A stretch of DNA of 64,000 nucleotides from Rhyzopertha dominica (taxonomy: Eukaryota > Arthropoda > Insecta > Coleoptera > Bostrichidae): assembly GCA_025024175.1 (NCBI GenBank), contig QCXZ01000137.1, positions 74,028,680 through 74,092,679 on the forward strand, written 5' to 3'. Shown piece after piece: positions 36,302-48,655 of this stretch (positions within the stretch are counted from its first letter, which is position 1; every line of letters begins with the position of its first letter). The translations under genes and the position numbers were made by a program. The notes under the pieces were generated by a model. That model saw only the letters and a program-made list of their open reading frames with translations. It had not been told where the DNA came from and searched no databases.

Positions 36302-36887
36302 TTCTTATTTTTCATATCGAGGAACAACATATGCAAGACGCTGAAAAACCCTCTTGAACATTACCGGAGTTGGTACTCACGGAGGATTTGTATCACTGAA
36401 AATGGAATTATGCGTTCTATAGCAACCTTTGGTCCGTTGTCAAACAAAGCGTTTCGAGATCTACAAACCGCAACATACATAGCACTCGTATTTGCCTTTA
36501 CAATAACCCTTTGACAAGTTACGTGCATAATGTATCACAGGAGTAGGAGTACCGAGTTTCCTCTCGTGGCTCGAATCCTTGCAATGGATGTAGTTGTTTT
36601 GGGAGCTTTAGGACTTGAGAATTTATTCACATTCTCCCATTTCATAGCACGCGTTAAACTGCTTTCAGTTTCTTTGGGAACTTGATCATATGCTAAATAC
36701 TCGTGCACGATGCATTCCATGCCAATACTTGCTGGCACTTAATAAATTATATATTACCATAATTTAACGTTTATATGTTTATAGTGCACATCATATTCCA
36801 AAATTAGCGTTATAATGACAAATAAAGAGCTACTATATTTTTTTGGTGGAACCCTAGGACTAAGTTCAGAAGTTGCACATGAATGGA
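36302..36887. other. Intergenic, nothing certain
   Basis: A minus-strand ORF at 36535-36738 (67 codons) has no domain that I recognise and no clear splice or start context. Confidence 0.35.
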
Positions 36888-38045
36888 CTATCCCTGTTTG
36901 CTTAGCAAATACATTTTATAGTTAACCTTAAATGCATGTATACTGATTACTTTTAACTGAAGCGGGATCGAGTTAAATATAATATATAAAATAGGCATGG
37001 CATATGAAAAAGCCCTTTTAAATACTGTAAGCCGGTGCGTTGACGTGGCCATTACGAATTTTTTCCTTATATTTATATTGTGAACATCAGTTCTGTAAGT
37101 AATTTTGTTATATAAATAAGCTGCTTTGCGTGATAAAACAATTTTGTGTGAAAGACAAGCCGTCAAATACGTAAAACGATTTTTCATATTTAATCAGCGT
37201 ATAGTAGGAAGATATTTATTGACATGTTCAAATTTTCTTATACTATGTGTATAACGTATGCAAGAGTTTTGAATACGGTAGGATATATGCCAATCTAAAC
37301 AAGGAGAAAAAACTGCAGAACAAAAATAAAAGTGCGACAGAACCAATGTATCACATACTTCTGTTTTAAACGTATTGATAGATATGATGTGTGTGGATAT
37401 ATGGTAGTTGTCTCAAACTGAAATAAGCTTTCTTAATACAGTTCTAAATATGACTGACGTATCTGAATGAATTGTTCAAAGTAGCTTCAGGGACGACTCT
37501 AGTAGGAGACTTATTTATAGTTAGCTTAATCTCAGCTCTGACCAGTTCACATTCCGATTGGTTTCCAAGTAGCAACACGATAGATTTTGTAGGGTTCACC
37601 ATAAGGCTGTGACATGCAGTAACACCACAAATAACATCCAAATTCTCATTAATTTTATTAACAGCATCTCTTATGTGGGATGGCAAAAAACTATAATAAA
37701 GCTGGGCATCATCAGCATATAAATGAACACGGGAATGTCTGACATTCATATGTAGGTGGCAAGCGTAAATAGAAAACAATATTGGACCTAAAATAGAGCC
37801 TTGAGGTACCCCCACATCAATACTAATTGGTTCAGAGATTTGATTACCTAATTTAACTCGTTGAGATCTATCGGTAAGGTAATTCGATATTAAGTGACAA
37901 ACAAATTTTAGTATAGAATATAGTCGAATGCCTTGGACAAGTCCAAGAGCACCAGCACTGAAAGCAAACCCTCATCTTTAGCCCTTATTAGATCATCTAT
38001 AACATGGAGCGATGCGGTTGTGCAACTATATCCTTGACGAAAAAA
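36888..38045 (-). pseudogene. LINE (CR1/Jockey-like) reverse transcriptase relic
   Basis: Down the minus strand come YSCTTASLHV and VLVLLDLSKAFDY (near 38035-37930, first catalytic Asp), SNYLTDRSQRVKLGNQ, then an open 123-codon stretch with GVPQGSILGPILFSIY (near 37815) and HLYADDAQLYYSF (near 37725, the Y-A-D-D motif), then MVNPTKS. After a gap come HRLTVFKRAFSYAMPILYI and a short tail ending at about 36890, typical of the C terminus of these ORF2 proteins. Stops and shifts upstream of the palm and in the thumb mark it as dead. The catalytic YADD survives. Confidence 0.82.
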
Positions 38046-40240
38046 AAATCTCGTACTTTAGTAAGTGATCGCGAATTTGTTTGCAGAGAAACTTTTCAAA
38101 AAGTTTAGACAAAACGAGCAATATCGAAATAGGACGCAACTGCTTCTATTCGGTAGAACTGCATAATAATAAAAATAAACGCTTACTTTAAACACACAGG
38201 TGTGTCGGTATGTAATTAACAAAATAAAAACAAACACACGCCTACAGCGCATCACAAGAAATTCTCTTTTAATCTATTTACATACGTTTGAAAACAGCAT
38301 AGAACTCCGTCGGGAGTGTTTTATAAAAGTCATTATTCTTTTCAATCGCAAAAGTCAACATTTCTGTTTGTAAGTTGTAACGTCAACAGGTCTCTGGTAT
38401 TGTCGATTTCTTATTAAAGACATAATTGGGTATTGTGGGAATAAATGTAACGAATGCAATTCAAAATCCTGTTGTTTAGCGTTTATTTCTCATCATCCAG
38501 ATACAGTAAAGGTTGTTTCATGACTCAAAATGATCCTGACGTGATTTAAAATTCAATCCAAAATACAAAATAATATGGAACGTCGTTTTCGGATCTTGTG
38601 ATTTGATTCAGTTTTTATACTAATCATATACTAATGGCCTGAATTTCTAGTTGCTATGACAACGAAAACCATAAAATTCGCTTTAAAACTAGCCATCATT
38701 CGTTGAATTCGCCTAAACCATACTTGATTTTTTTTTATCTGATCGCCCTGTATATGATTTGAGACAACGAATTATCAATAAGTGTAGCAGATTTCGTAGA
38801 GTCACATATATTTGGAACATCTCATGTAAATGTGTTTTTTATCGTGTAACGTTTTTCAATCATCAAATTTTCATTAAAAAACTGTTAAGTTAGTTTTCAG
38901 TTTCAAATTTGTTTTGTGTCTTTCATACTAGATTAGTATTAATTATTATTATATTGAAGACATATATTTTTATAAAAATCATTGAAGCCCAAAAAAGACG
39001 GCTGAATTTCTATTGAATACCCTTCGTTTAAGCCACCACAAAGAAGGTAGTGCTATTTAAATTTTGAAGGGTTTGTATCCCCTTGCTTATTTTCTGTGAT
39101 GGTCAGGATGGCTCGCTATAAAAAATCACCCTGTACAATGGTACAAGAATTTATTACTATGAACATATCGAACAATTGACTAAAGTAAGAAAGGGAAGTT
39201 AGGCCTCAATTCTGTGAGAAATGTCGAAATTTAAATATTAAATTTCAGAATAATAATATCCTTTAGAATATTGATTTCCTCCTAAAACATTCTAAGTATT
39301 GTATTATTCTACACTAATAATCTGTCTATTTTACCCGCTGATTGCTTAGGTTTACTAACATCGAATAGAACACAAGACGTATAGTTGTTCTAGCTATCTT
39401 TCTCCAAACAAATGTCTAAGCCCACTGTTTTGCCGTTTGCTTCCGACTGACCAAAAACCGTCGACAAACCTTTTTCTCATGTGTTTTCCCGCCATTTTAG
39501 CATTTATCATGTTTTTACTAGCAGCAGTCCCCCGTTTTTGTTCTTTTATTCTCTAGCCCACTCGAGCTGAAACTGCACCGGAAATTTGATCTCCGCCGAA
39601 ACTATTTACCGCGGAATAGATAGCGTCTCGGCGATCTCCAAAATAAACCGATGAAACCACGACGTCCACAATATTTAAATTTAATTCCCTGAGCCGTTTT
39701 AGTGTAAACATCTAAATTTCTGATTGCGGTCCCTGCGGATTCGCACCAGCAGATGCGACTCGAGAGGGCAGATTTAAAGTGACTGGGACGCAGTCCAAAA
39801 TAAATATCTTAGTCTTACTGATGCACAACGTATGAATATTTCAGCGTTTCGCATGAGATATCTTCGAACACGGTGTTGCATTAGTCAAAAATAAGGAAGG
39901 AGGCATTCGTGCCCGCCAAGTTACAATTCCCAAGCGCTGTTTCGCTGTCTCTTACGATAAACGGACCTCCAACTATGTAGAAAGCGTAGCTTTTTCGTAC
40001 AAGTAAAACTAGAAATATCAAATCACTAGATATTGTAGATTAGTTAACAGTACTTATGGGTTTCAGCTTAATAGGCTGTAAGTAGAACTACAAATTGACT
40101 GACGTCATCTGGTACGGGATTAATAATAAATAGAGTAAGTAACGCATGCAGTTCAAAATTCAGGTTTTATTTCATATGTTACACTTCTATTTTACATACT
40201 TTTACGTACGACACAACGGTAGACACGGCGTATGTTCTCG
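38046..40240. other. Intergenic; GC-richer block at about 39540-39960 not identified
   Basis: Two transposon-end-like sequences lie here (ATCGCCCTGTATA near 38743 and ATCACCCTGTACA near 39124). The 39540-39960 block has many CpG-containing words and no open frame. I cannot tell a conserved regulatory region from an old repeat. Confidence 0.35.
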
Positions 40241-40389
40241 GAATAGTGATTCCTTTCATCCTGTTATTGTTATCGGGTCCGCCACCTAAAACTCCCCAGG
40301 CTCGTATTTTCTTTTTTGGTCCAATCGAGCCGGATTGTGTCGCCGCTATTTGTTTGTTGATTAATTCATCATATAACGCAATTACTAAC

Positions 40390-40995
40390 ATCCTTGATTT
40401 CGCCGCTTTTCAAATACTCGCTTGTAAAAATGAGCCTAAATGTATTAAACATTTTCAAGTAATTGAGGCGGTTGCAAAAACGTTGGCATCAAAAAAACCG
40501 CAACAACCGCTACAGGGTACATTGACGGTGCAGAAAACGATAGTAAGATTGCCGAAAATTGATTTGCCTTCTTTTAGCGGCGCAGTGAATGAATGTCCCT
40601 TTTCTATGAAACTTATATATCAACAAACTACATTCTCTGCTTGACAAGCTCTCTGGTAAAGCATTAAATGATTGTTCTGGTATTATNCCCAATGCCGCTA
40701 ATTATTTTATAATTTGGAAGACGCTTTCTGACAAATGTGAAGACAAAAGAACGTTAGCTAATTCTTATTTGGAGCAAATCATATTTTTCAATTCTGCACA
40801 AACGGAAAGCGTTTATTACCTGAATGATTTTTTTAAAGTTTGAAGTATCAGTAAACGCACTTAAAAATATTCAAACCAATGACTTAACCGATTACATCAT
40901 TTCTTATTTAGCGCTATTAAAATTAGACAAAGAAACAGTCGGATTGTTTGAATTGTCACATTTTTATCTTGTTATATGTCAAATTGATGGTTCTT
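40390..40995 (+). pseudogene. BEL/Pao-type retrotransposon gag relic (DUF1759-like)
   Basis: The plus strand reads VRLPKIDLPSFSG (near 40545), the signature start of the BEL/Pao gag DUF1759 region. In a shifted frame it goes on with LHSLLDKLSGKALND, ANYFIIWKTLSDKCEDKR, LANSYLEQIIFF (40630-40800), then after another shift with IISYLALLKLDKETVGLFEL (near 40900). The order and spacing match the family. At least two frameshifts and one N break it. No protease, reverse transcriptase or LTR was identified next to it. Confidence 0.75.
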
Positions 40996-41639
40996 TTAAA
41001 GCTCTTTAAAAATGGTACTGAGGTGTCCAAAACAATATTTGCCAGTGACGATATTTCACATTTGAATTTTAGTAAAAAAAAATTTTACTTTTTCCCGTAT
41101 AACAAATATTGCTTCACAGTTGGATGCCAACTTTGTCTTCTTCAGTTTGTGTGATTAAAATGTATGGTATGGAAAACTGAGAAGAACTCGTCGCTGCCAT
41201 ATTCTGTTAATAGGACAGAATGTTTATAGTGTTAACTTTAACAGCTTGTTGTAATATCATTAAAGTAGATATTGTGTTAAACTGTGCCTCAGAGGACTGT
41301 CGANATGTCTCTGCTTTAACATTTATGCATGACCTATTAATAAACGTAAAGTGCTTTACGTAATTCACTGTTAGGTCACTTTCTGTGTTTGCTCCAATTA
41401 CACTCCCAGAATGTCAAACTGGTACAATATTATTTCTAGTTGGTTAAGTGAAAACGACATTTATTTATGTTACGTTAGATAATTTTCAATATTATATGGA
41501 ATCTGGGTCTATGTGGACATCTATTTTAAGTTAATCGCTAAAACTCTTCAATCAAGAACATGTAGAACATGTCGCTAGTATGTGACTAGTTTATTTGCGA
41601 ATTCAAGGAAACGGACACTGTTACGAACAAAAACCATGA
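40996..41639. other. Intergenic, nothing recognised
   Basis: This may hold decayed continuation of the BEL/Pao element, but no zinc knuckle or protease motif is clear. Confidence 0.35.
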
Positions 41640-42890
41640 ACGTTTACACCCTCTCCAAAATAACCCTGTTGAATAAAGGCAGTGTGTGACACAAGCTGTT
41701 TAAGAAACTGGCACCTCAAAAAGTAGTGTTCATCGGATTGTTAAAAATCACAAGTTACATCCATCCAAAAATCTAACAATAATGATCCGGATCGACGTTA
41801 ACAGGTTTGCAAAAATTTTAGTGCTTGAGTAATGGCCCAGGTTTATTTTATTTAACGATTAACGCACGTACAATTCTGTTTGGAATCTTTACACTGACCT
41901 TCCACAACAAAGATGGCCGTATTTACCATACGATGACGAGCTTGGCTTTTTAAATCAAGAACCGGCGTTTAATACGCGGTTTGGGTGTTTAGACTTTTTT
42001 CGCCGTTGTATAACAATTTATATATGGAATATTTTATAATATGAATATAGAAGACAATAACGATGTACTAAGAGCGTTAAAAAATTTAGTCATCCACCCT
42101 ATTGTCGTTATTGTTACCCATACGTTTTCAATGAAATCAAACTGAACGTTTGTACAGGAAGTCTGGTGTAGTGAAAAGACCTTATTAATTAAAGAAAAAG
42201 AAAAAATCTTTGAAAGGCAGACCTAACACTTTATTTAATTTTCTACCGGTTTTGGGGCCTTAATTAATGCCCCATTCTCAAACAATTACTGTAAAACAAC
42301 AAACGATTTCACAACAAGGTATATGAAGCTAATCTCTCCTTACGAGTCATAGTAATAAAACAATACATGCATGGTATATCATTTAGATGCTCCAAGGAGG
42401 TTTGAAGTTGATAAATAGTAGGTACCTGTCTACAAAACTAGGATTCCTGTCGGACAGAATAGGTTCTTATTCGAGGCTAGGCGAGCAAATCGTGCATTTC
42501 ATAAATAAAATTGTTGAATTGAAATAAGTTTCGATCCAAGAACAATTTTAAAAGTTTAAGGATTTCTGTATATATGAAAGTGGTAAATCAACATTTTCCA
42601 AATGACAAATCGGTTTTTATATTTTTTAATCAGCTAAACTGATAAAAGAAGTAAATTTCCAAGGAACCCAACTTTTCTTTCAATAGGATGTAGCTGCTCT
42701 CTATTATTATATAGGAGTGCGCGATTTTCTAGATGTTCGTTTACCCGTACAATACACTGGTCGAAGAGATTTCATAGAATGCCCAGCTCGATCGCCTGAT
42801 TTAACTCCTTTCGATGTCTTTCATGGGTACCCACTACTTGAAGTCAAATCAACCTGAATCTATTCAAGCGCTTCGAGAAAACATCACCGC
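41640..42890 (+). pseudogene. Transposase relic (arthropod DDE/D family A), interrupted
   Basis: The N-terminal part reads VLETGTSKSSVHRIVKNHKLHPSK (near 41690-41770, shown here with its helix-turn-helix spacing in mind) and continues in broken form to about 41990. The C-terminal part starts at 42688: D-V-A-A-L-Y-Y-Y for the Q-D-G-A-P-P-H-Y block, then VRDFLDVRLP, GRRDFIECPARSPDLTPFDV (to about 42830) and a shifted end. About 700 bp between them (roughly 42000-42680) does not match the transposase and looks like a later insertion carrying a retroelement-end motif. Confidence 0.72.
42185..42310 (-). other. Retroelement-end motif with hammerhead-like hairpin
   Basis: On the minus strand, TTTGAGAATGGGGC, a loop, then GCCCC and AAAAC (42249-42282) are followed by CGGTAGAAAATTAAATAAAG. 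It shares the TTTGAGAA-GC-stem-AAAC layout with the arms of the palindrome at 26651-26993. It lies within the sequence that splits the transposase relic, so it may be the end of the inserted element. Confidence 0.35.
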
Positions 42891-44014
42891 AATGTGACAT
42901 TCTATCACGCATTAGATAAGCTTTCGAAAATTGATTCTACTATTGTATGGAAACTAGATGGCCATTTGAAGCAGTATATGTTCCTTAAATTAATTGATGA
43001 TTTCATAACTACAGTTATTTTCTCTCAAATAGGCAAATTAGGCAGTGCTGTTGTGCAAATTTCGATTTGTCACTCGATATGATTTGCTGTATAAATTTTT
43101 TGGAGTGACTTAGTCTTTTTCCAATTAAATTTTTCTTCAAACTTTGACAAAATTTGAGGTTCTAAGGGGTGCAAATTTTAGTTGGGAGCACTTATATATA
43201 AGTAAATTTACCTGAGAAACTTGTATTTAAAAAATATGCCACCATCCTCCCTTTGCCTGTGGTGTGGATAGTAACTAAAGTGAAATAAAGATGGGCTATA
43301 CCTAAAATTGTAATGAAACAAATCTTTTGGAGAGTTACATGAATTCCTGGATTGCATATTGCGTTATTACTTTTCTAGCGACTGTTAAGTCTATGGTCTT
43401 ACCATTGCTTTTGATAAAAATGTAAACCCCCTGTGTATTGGTCAGTTGTATTTCATCATATATTCATGACGTTTGGTAATCAGGCTGCAGCGTACAAATA
43501 CACACGGCGGCAACATGGGAAATAAGCTCTAGCCTTCCCAAATATTGAACAAAAGGGCTCTGTGAAATGTTATATGTAAGCGCACATGCCATGCTGTCGT
43601 GACAGAGTGGCCATTACGTAGCGCAGTCAGGTCATCAATCGCGACGACAGTTCTTTCCTATCGTGTCGTTTTCAACGCCGCCGTCCACGACGTCGAACGT
43701 CTCCTTCCCGATAGCTAGTTAATTTTTTACTACCTACCCCCTATATTTTCAAACATTAATACTTACCTGACAATCTGAATGTCGCTGAAGGCGACAATAA
43801 TAGATGGTGTGTGTCCGTCCTAATAGACCTGATTCTTTTCAGACATATTTTGCGGTTTGATTGTATTGAGCGAGTAGAACATATTTCCATATAGCAAAAA
43901 AAACTACGAATTACTTTCGATTTCATTTTTGCATCTTTTTTCATCTATGAATTAATAACTTTTTTCTGTGACAAAGATGTCGGTATCTATTACTGGTAGT
44001 TTCTGAAATATTTA
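42891..44014. other. Intergenic; GC-richer part at 43480-43740 not identified
   Basis: The 43480-43740 block has many CG dinucleotides and no useful frame. It may be an untranslated or LTR part of a retroelement, but there is no proof. Confidence 0.3.
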
Positions 44015-44568
44015 CCAGGAAGCTTGGTGTTGTCGATAATCTTGTGAGCAGATCAAGGAAGAAATTTCGAGTCTAAGGTATTTCTACCACTTGCTGGGCG
44101 TTTGAAAAACTAGGACAACTCTTCATCCACAGTCAAATGAAATAGCAGANCACTTTTGACAGAAAAATAAAACAGTTCCTCTCAAAAGTTTGTGGAGCCA
44201 CACCTGAAGAGGAAGTAACCGATTATGTGTACAACTTCAAAGAGTCACTTCTGAAAACCCATGGATTGGTGCGACAGAAAATCAAGATTGCCAGTGATTG
44301 TGCAAAAGATCACTACGTTGCAAGGGTAATTCGGAGGCAGTTTGGTGAAGAAAATCTAGTGTGCCTTTATAATCCACAGAGGAGGGCAGGGTTTTTGCCT
44401 AAATTGTCGCTCCCATTTGAGGGACTTTATAGCATAGTGAAAAAGATTAAAGACGTAAACTACAGAATCCAGTGCAGCGCAAGATCAAAAATAAAGTTGG
44501 TACACCTGAATCATTTAGGCGAGTACCATGGAGATGATCGAGACGATCAGTTTTTAAGGAGTGTGTAG
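44015..44568 (+). pseudogene. Ty3/Gypsy-type integrase relic (C-terminal half)
   Basis: Plus-strand frames read GVVDNLV, DQGRNFESKVF (near 44050, the second catalytic Asp block), then LHPQSNEIAE (near 44123, the catalytic Glu block). From 44227 an open 113-codon frame carries the tail LVCLYNPQRRAGFLPKL, FEGLYSIVKKIKDVNYRIQ and KLVHLNHLGEY. This is the end of a Gypsy-type polyprotein: V-W-L-Y-N-P, the W-E-G-P-Y position read as F-E-G-L-Y, then K-V-V-H. Two frameshifts and an N lie before the open part. The upstream gag, protease and reverse transcriptase are missing. Confidence 0.8.
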
Positions 44569-44842
44569 TACTAGTGTCGGTGGATAATATGACGTAATGA
44601 TCTTAGCAACAGATGGACGATAAAGAATGTCGATTGTCCAAAGTATTCGATCGACGGAATGTTCGCGAAGTTTTAAATGCTAGTGGGTGCAGTATAATGT
44701 TCTGAATAGTGGTTACTGAATTAGTGTTATAATTAGTAGTGTTTGAACTAGTTGTGTTTAAATTTACTTTATTACGCTACTGCTGTTTAAATAAACAAAG
44801 TTAACTCAGAAATCTGCAGTTTTCAAACCCGTACTCGTAACA
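44562..44842 (+). repeat. Possible 3' LTR of the Gypsy relic
   Basis: Directly after a purine-rich AAGGAG tract, a 281-bp segment starts TGTGTAGTAC and ends GTACTCGTAACA, so the ends are TG...CA and weakly inverted. An AATAAA lies near 44790, as expected for an R-region signal. There is no second copy in the window for comparison, so the boundaries are inferred. Confidence 0.4.
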
Positions 44843-46859
44843 GTATTTTTAGTTTGTTAAGCGCTTAATTCTAGATAACTTTAATTTGAACCATTTTGTC
44901 AAGTTTAACTTATACGCATATTATAGGTCGACTCGCTCTTACCAAATCACCCTGTATATCGATGTTGTTAGTGAAATAAGGTAACTTGACAAAAAAGAAA
45001 GTAAAAAATATTTTAAGACGTTTAATCTTGCTTATGGTGTTAGAAAAATTTTTGTGTTAAAACGTATTTGGTGAATATTTGTAAATCACAAACTGGGTAA
45101 TTCACTAGTATGTCAAACAGAAGTAAGTAATCATAAACAATGATGTTTTCAATTACTTCGAATTCTTTAGTTAGTACAAGCGCAAGTTCATCGAATCGAT
45201 ATGCACACCCACTCGACATTTTAGAAAGTGGTCCAGATATCAAATCCACATACTTGTATTTGATGCAAACGTGTCATGCCACACAATGTCAGAACTTGCC
45301 ACGACGTATCCACATCTACAGATACGAATTCCACATAAAACAATAGTGTCGAGCAAGCATCTAACCACTGTCTAATAATATCGGACCTGTTACCACCCGC
45401 ACAGTTTAATGGTGAAATGCTAGGCAGGTGTAATTTACATGCAAATAAGACGAACGCAGATGCCTGTCCTCAAATTCCGCATGAACGGCACTGAATGGAA
45501 TGCAGGATGCGGGAAGATGACCAACACCGACACGTCTTGCAGCAGAGCGCGCTTAGAATTAGATTAATATTTGAACCGATATGGACCGACACACTCTCGA
45601 GATATCCGGTTCAGCTAGCACCATTTTTGTCGAAAAATTGCTCCTGAAAGCCATATATACTGGGAATTTCGCTGTCAAGCGCTGGACAGTGATAATAGAT
45701 TGACCAAGATTTATTTAAAACACACGTAAAGCTTTTATGAAAAGTATTGTGTTTACTCCACTTTATGCTTAAGTTAGCTACGGATTTCTTTTCATTGTGT
45801 TTGTAGCTGGGGGCAAGGCTGCTAATTAATATAATCAACATTTTCATAACATGTGTAATTTTCAATGGGTTGTGCAAAATGTGAACAACATTGTGCACTT
45901 AATACAGAAGGGGCAGTAACTAACTGTTTGGCAGAATGAGTTTAAATGTACATACCATTATTTAGTTTATTAAAGTAGTTATTTTTTATGTAAAATATTT
46001 AAAACTAAGTTGGGCTTCTTGGCCTACTCTCTTTAATCTACCAGTGCATTGCTCCCAAATATTGAAGCACCACTCAAATATTTAATCGTATTCGGTCTTT
46101 TGCATAGTAACGTTTTCACAGCATCGTGCTGATAATACTTTTGGATTTCTAAAGCTCAGGTATATAAACTAATTTCATAACAGAATTTTTATCCGCTATG
46201 ACTGATTTCAACATTTTGATGTTTTTTTTCTGTATTTATTGTTAAAATGCAACGCAATCTAGATTCTGTGTATTCCATAAAACACTATCATGCTTAATTG
46301 AACAATACATATAGGAAAACTGCTGAGCATACTAAAAGAGCTAGACGATTCTTTAGGGGAGCTCATTTGTGTGGGTCAAATACGAGTTCTGGATAAAAAC
46401 TGTTGCCCCCTCTCTTTCTCTCCTTAGTTACGTCCATGGTCGCATGTTTTTATATGCCTATATGTGCATTATTCCGCACTGTTGCTATTTTCGTTTAATT
46501 TATTGATTTTGGATTTGAACGTTAACAAAAAAGCTTTCTAGTACAGATTTTTTAATCTCTAGGGCTTTTATTCCAATTTCGTTTAGGCTACTTTTAACAC
46601 CAACAATTTTGTATAAAGTGGACTCAAAACAGATTCCGTTTTGTTCATGCTGCAGTGGTGACTCGTTAGCCATTGCAAGGGTGGGTTCCTTGCAATGGTT
46701 AATTCTGAGTGAAATCGATCTTGAGCATAAAATTTAGTGTATACGATTTTCAAATGCGAAGTTTTATATTTTATTTTTTTGAATTAATGACCCTGCCAGC
46801 TTATGTCAATTAAGTAACTCGTTAGGTATATATTTTATTGTAATCTTATTCTATATTAT
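44843..46859. other. Intergenic, nothing certain
   Basis: This contains a transposon-end-like ATCACCCTGTATA near 44946. A minus-strand ORF at 45611-45898 could start at an internal MKMLIILISS and so look like a small secreted protein of about 78 residues, but it is within the length expected by chance. Confidence 0.35.
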
Positions 46860-46935
46860 TCTATACAAACACGTGCCCTGGGCGGAACTCAAACCTGAAA
46901 CGTCTTACTCCAGGGGCAGGCATTCTACACATATA
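46860..46935 (-). repeat. tRNA-derived SINE-like fragment
   Basis: The minus strand reads GTAGAATGCCTGCCCCTGG (A-box side), then TTCAGGTTTGAGTTCCGCCC, which has a B-box-like GGTTTGAGTTCC. This is the layout of a tRNA-derived head. The cloverleaf is not complete, so it is not a tRNA gene. Confidence 0.4.
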
Positions 46936-47763
46936 AGCTTCCAAGTACGATAGGTAGTAATAACTCTATTTTAGAAAATTAGAGAAGAACACTTAGTGAC
47001 CAATGGGCTTACCTTATAAGCTCTTCTAGTTACTGTCGTTAAAGGAAGATCAACAAAACCATTATTAGTTAATATATGTATATATTTTTCTGAAAATAGA
47101 CAGTTCTATGATGGTAATAAATAAAATAATAACAATAACGATTAGAGTCTTAATTTATGTGAATGAAGATCATTTATCCTTTTTGGGTACAAAACGCAAA
47201 AATGTAGCAAATGAAAGACAAAAAATGGATATTGGTAATGTAGATAAGATAATGAGAGTGTATTACAGAATACTGGCGCTTGACAAGTCGGCGTCAGCAA
47301 ATGTCCGCTTTATATATTGGCGCCTGCTAGGTAAACCTCGCGTGGAGCAAATCTGTAATGCAAACGTTTAGTTGAAAATTTCACCTGGAATACACGCCAA
47401 ATATATTGATTACTAACGATTCGAAAAAGTAATAGATTTTTGCTGAAGTGTAATGAGGTCTTCGAAAGAATCATTGGGCCTCTTACCTTAGTAATAACAT
47501 TGGCAATCCCTAAAGCTTAAATTAATGGTATTGTGAAAGAAGCCAGTAGATACCATGTTAAGATAGAAAATACGTTATTTACAACATGATACGTCAAGTA
47601 GTACCGATTCGAGCACACATTCTTGTCTGTCCTCAAGGGATATCTAGTTCTTACGTGTGTGTGTTGCGTAAATGTAAATTACAGCTTGCGTTGTTTTATT
47701 TGACCTTATTAAATTGAAATATGCCATGAAACTAATCGTGAGGCTGTGTCTCACTTGCCTCAC
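46936..47763. other. Intergenic, nothing recognised
   Basis: The plus-strand ORF at 47108-47371 (87 codons) has no domain that I recognise. Confidence 0.4.
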
Positions 47764-47950
47764 CTGACCAGCCGCCACTGTCGTGCCGATATTATTTTCA
47801 TAATCATCACAGTTCAAACAGCTAGCAAACAGTCCAAGTAAAGAAATGCCGGCACATATCCCCAATATGAACAAGATGTAGCCTCTAATCCCGCGTGACA
47901 GATGTAGGTACAATTCGTCGAGTGCACTGCGAAAAGGGAACTCATTTATC
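47764..47950 (-). other. Possible exon encoding a membrane segment (unassigned)
   Basis: On the minus strand a T/C-rich tract ending TTTTCCAAAG or TTTTCGCAG could be an acceptor. An open frame follows with YLHLSRGIRG, then a hydrophobic run of about 20 residues (start YILFILGICAG), then CLNCDDYENN, and a donor-like CAG/GTGAGG at 47764/47763. Composition is less AT-rich than its surroundings. No homologous family comes to mind, and no flanking exons could be joined to it, so this stays a weak candidate. The overlapping plus-strand ORF (47895-48143) is the alternative reading. Confidence 0.22.
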
Positions 47951-48523
47951 TTTGGAAAAGAAGAAAGAGCTAAGTCCGGCTGCGATTATTGGATTGGAAA
48001 CTGTCCCGTACCTTTCACACTACACTTGCTCTGTGATCTACAGAAGCAATCTTCTGTTTTTGCCCGTTTCCGCTGCTTTGTGGACAGAACGTTGCCATAC
48101 GTTTGTCTGCAGTGCGCTGGCTATTCAGGGAGCGTTATTGTGAATCGTAATAGAGCAAACAACTGTGAATAAAATCGCCCAACTGAAATGCACTTGATAT
48201 AAAGAGCGACACTATAAATCACAATAAAACGCGCTCAACATACAGGTGTACGTACGTATATTCCAACGGAAATGCAAAAGTTGAACTAGGCATTTCGTTC
48301 TGCTTCCTTCGCATGAACGCTTCATGTTTGACGTTTTGTTTGAATAATAATAGGGAGCTTTTAGAATAACGTTTAACTGGATACGATGAGCGTAAACGTT
48401 AGAATATTTACTACGTATGCTCATTATTAAATTAGTGACTTTAAGGTTAACATGTTCTAAATTTCCTTCAAAAGTTCTTCTTGAGATATTATAATAGAAA
48501 TTATGATTGTTTAACTTAGTTCA

Positions 48524-48655
48524 ATCACCTATGCTCATTTCCAAGTCGTTACATTTACACCTAAATACGAAGGAGCTCAAGAATAAACAATCGTCCAAAA
48601 AAATCTTGAACAGTTTATGATCATCTGCAAAAAGCAAGTCAGGCAAGATCTTGAG
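48524..48655 (-). pseudogene. LINE reverse transcriptase fragment (F-A-D-D block)
   Basis: The minus strand reads ILPDLLFADDHKLFKIF, then DDCLFL and CKCNDLEMSI. This fits the F-A-D-D catalytic motif and the following D-C-x-x-L-Q, W-C-x-x-N-x-L-E-M block of non-LTR reverse transcriptases. It is very short and isolated. Confidence 0.55.

Noticed and set aside
45611..45898. Possible small secreted protein (internal MKMLIILISS start)
   Set aside because: Length is near chance for this composition, with only a weak signal-like start, two Cys and no paralogue in the window.
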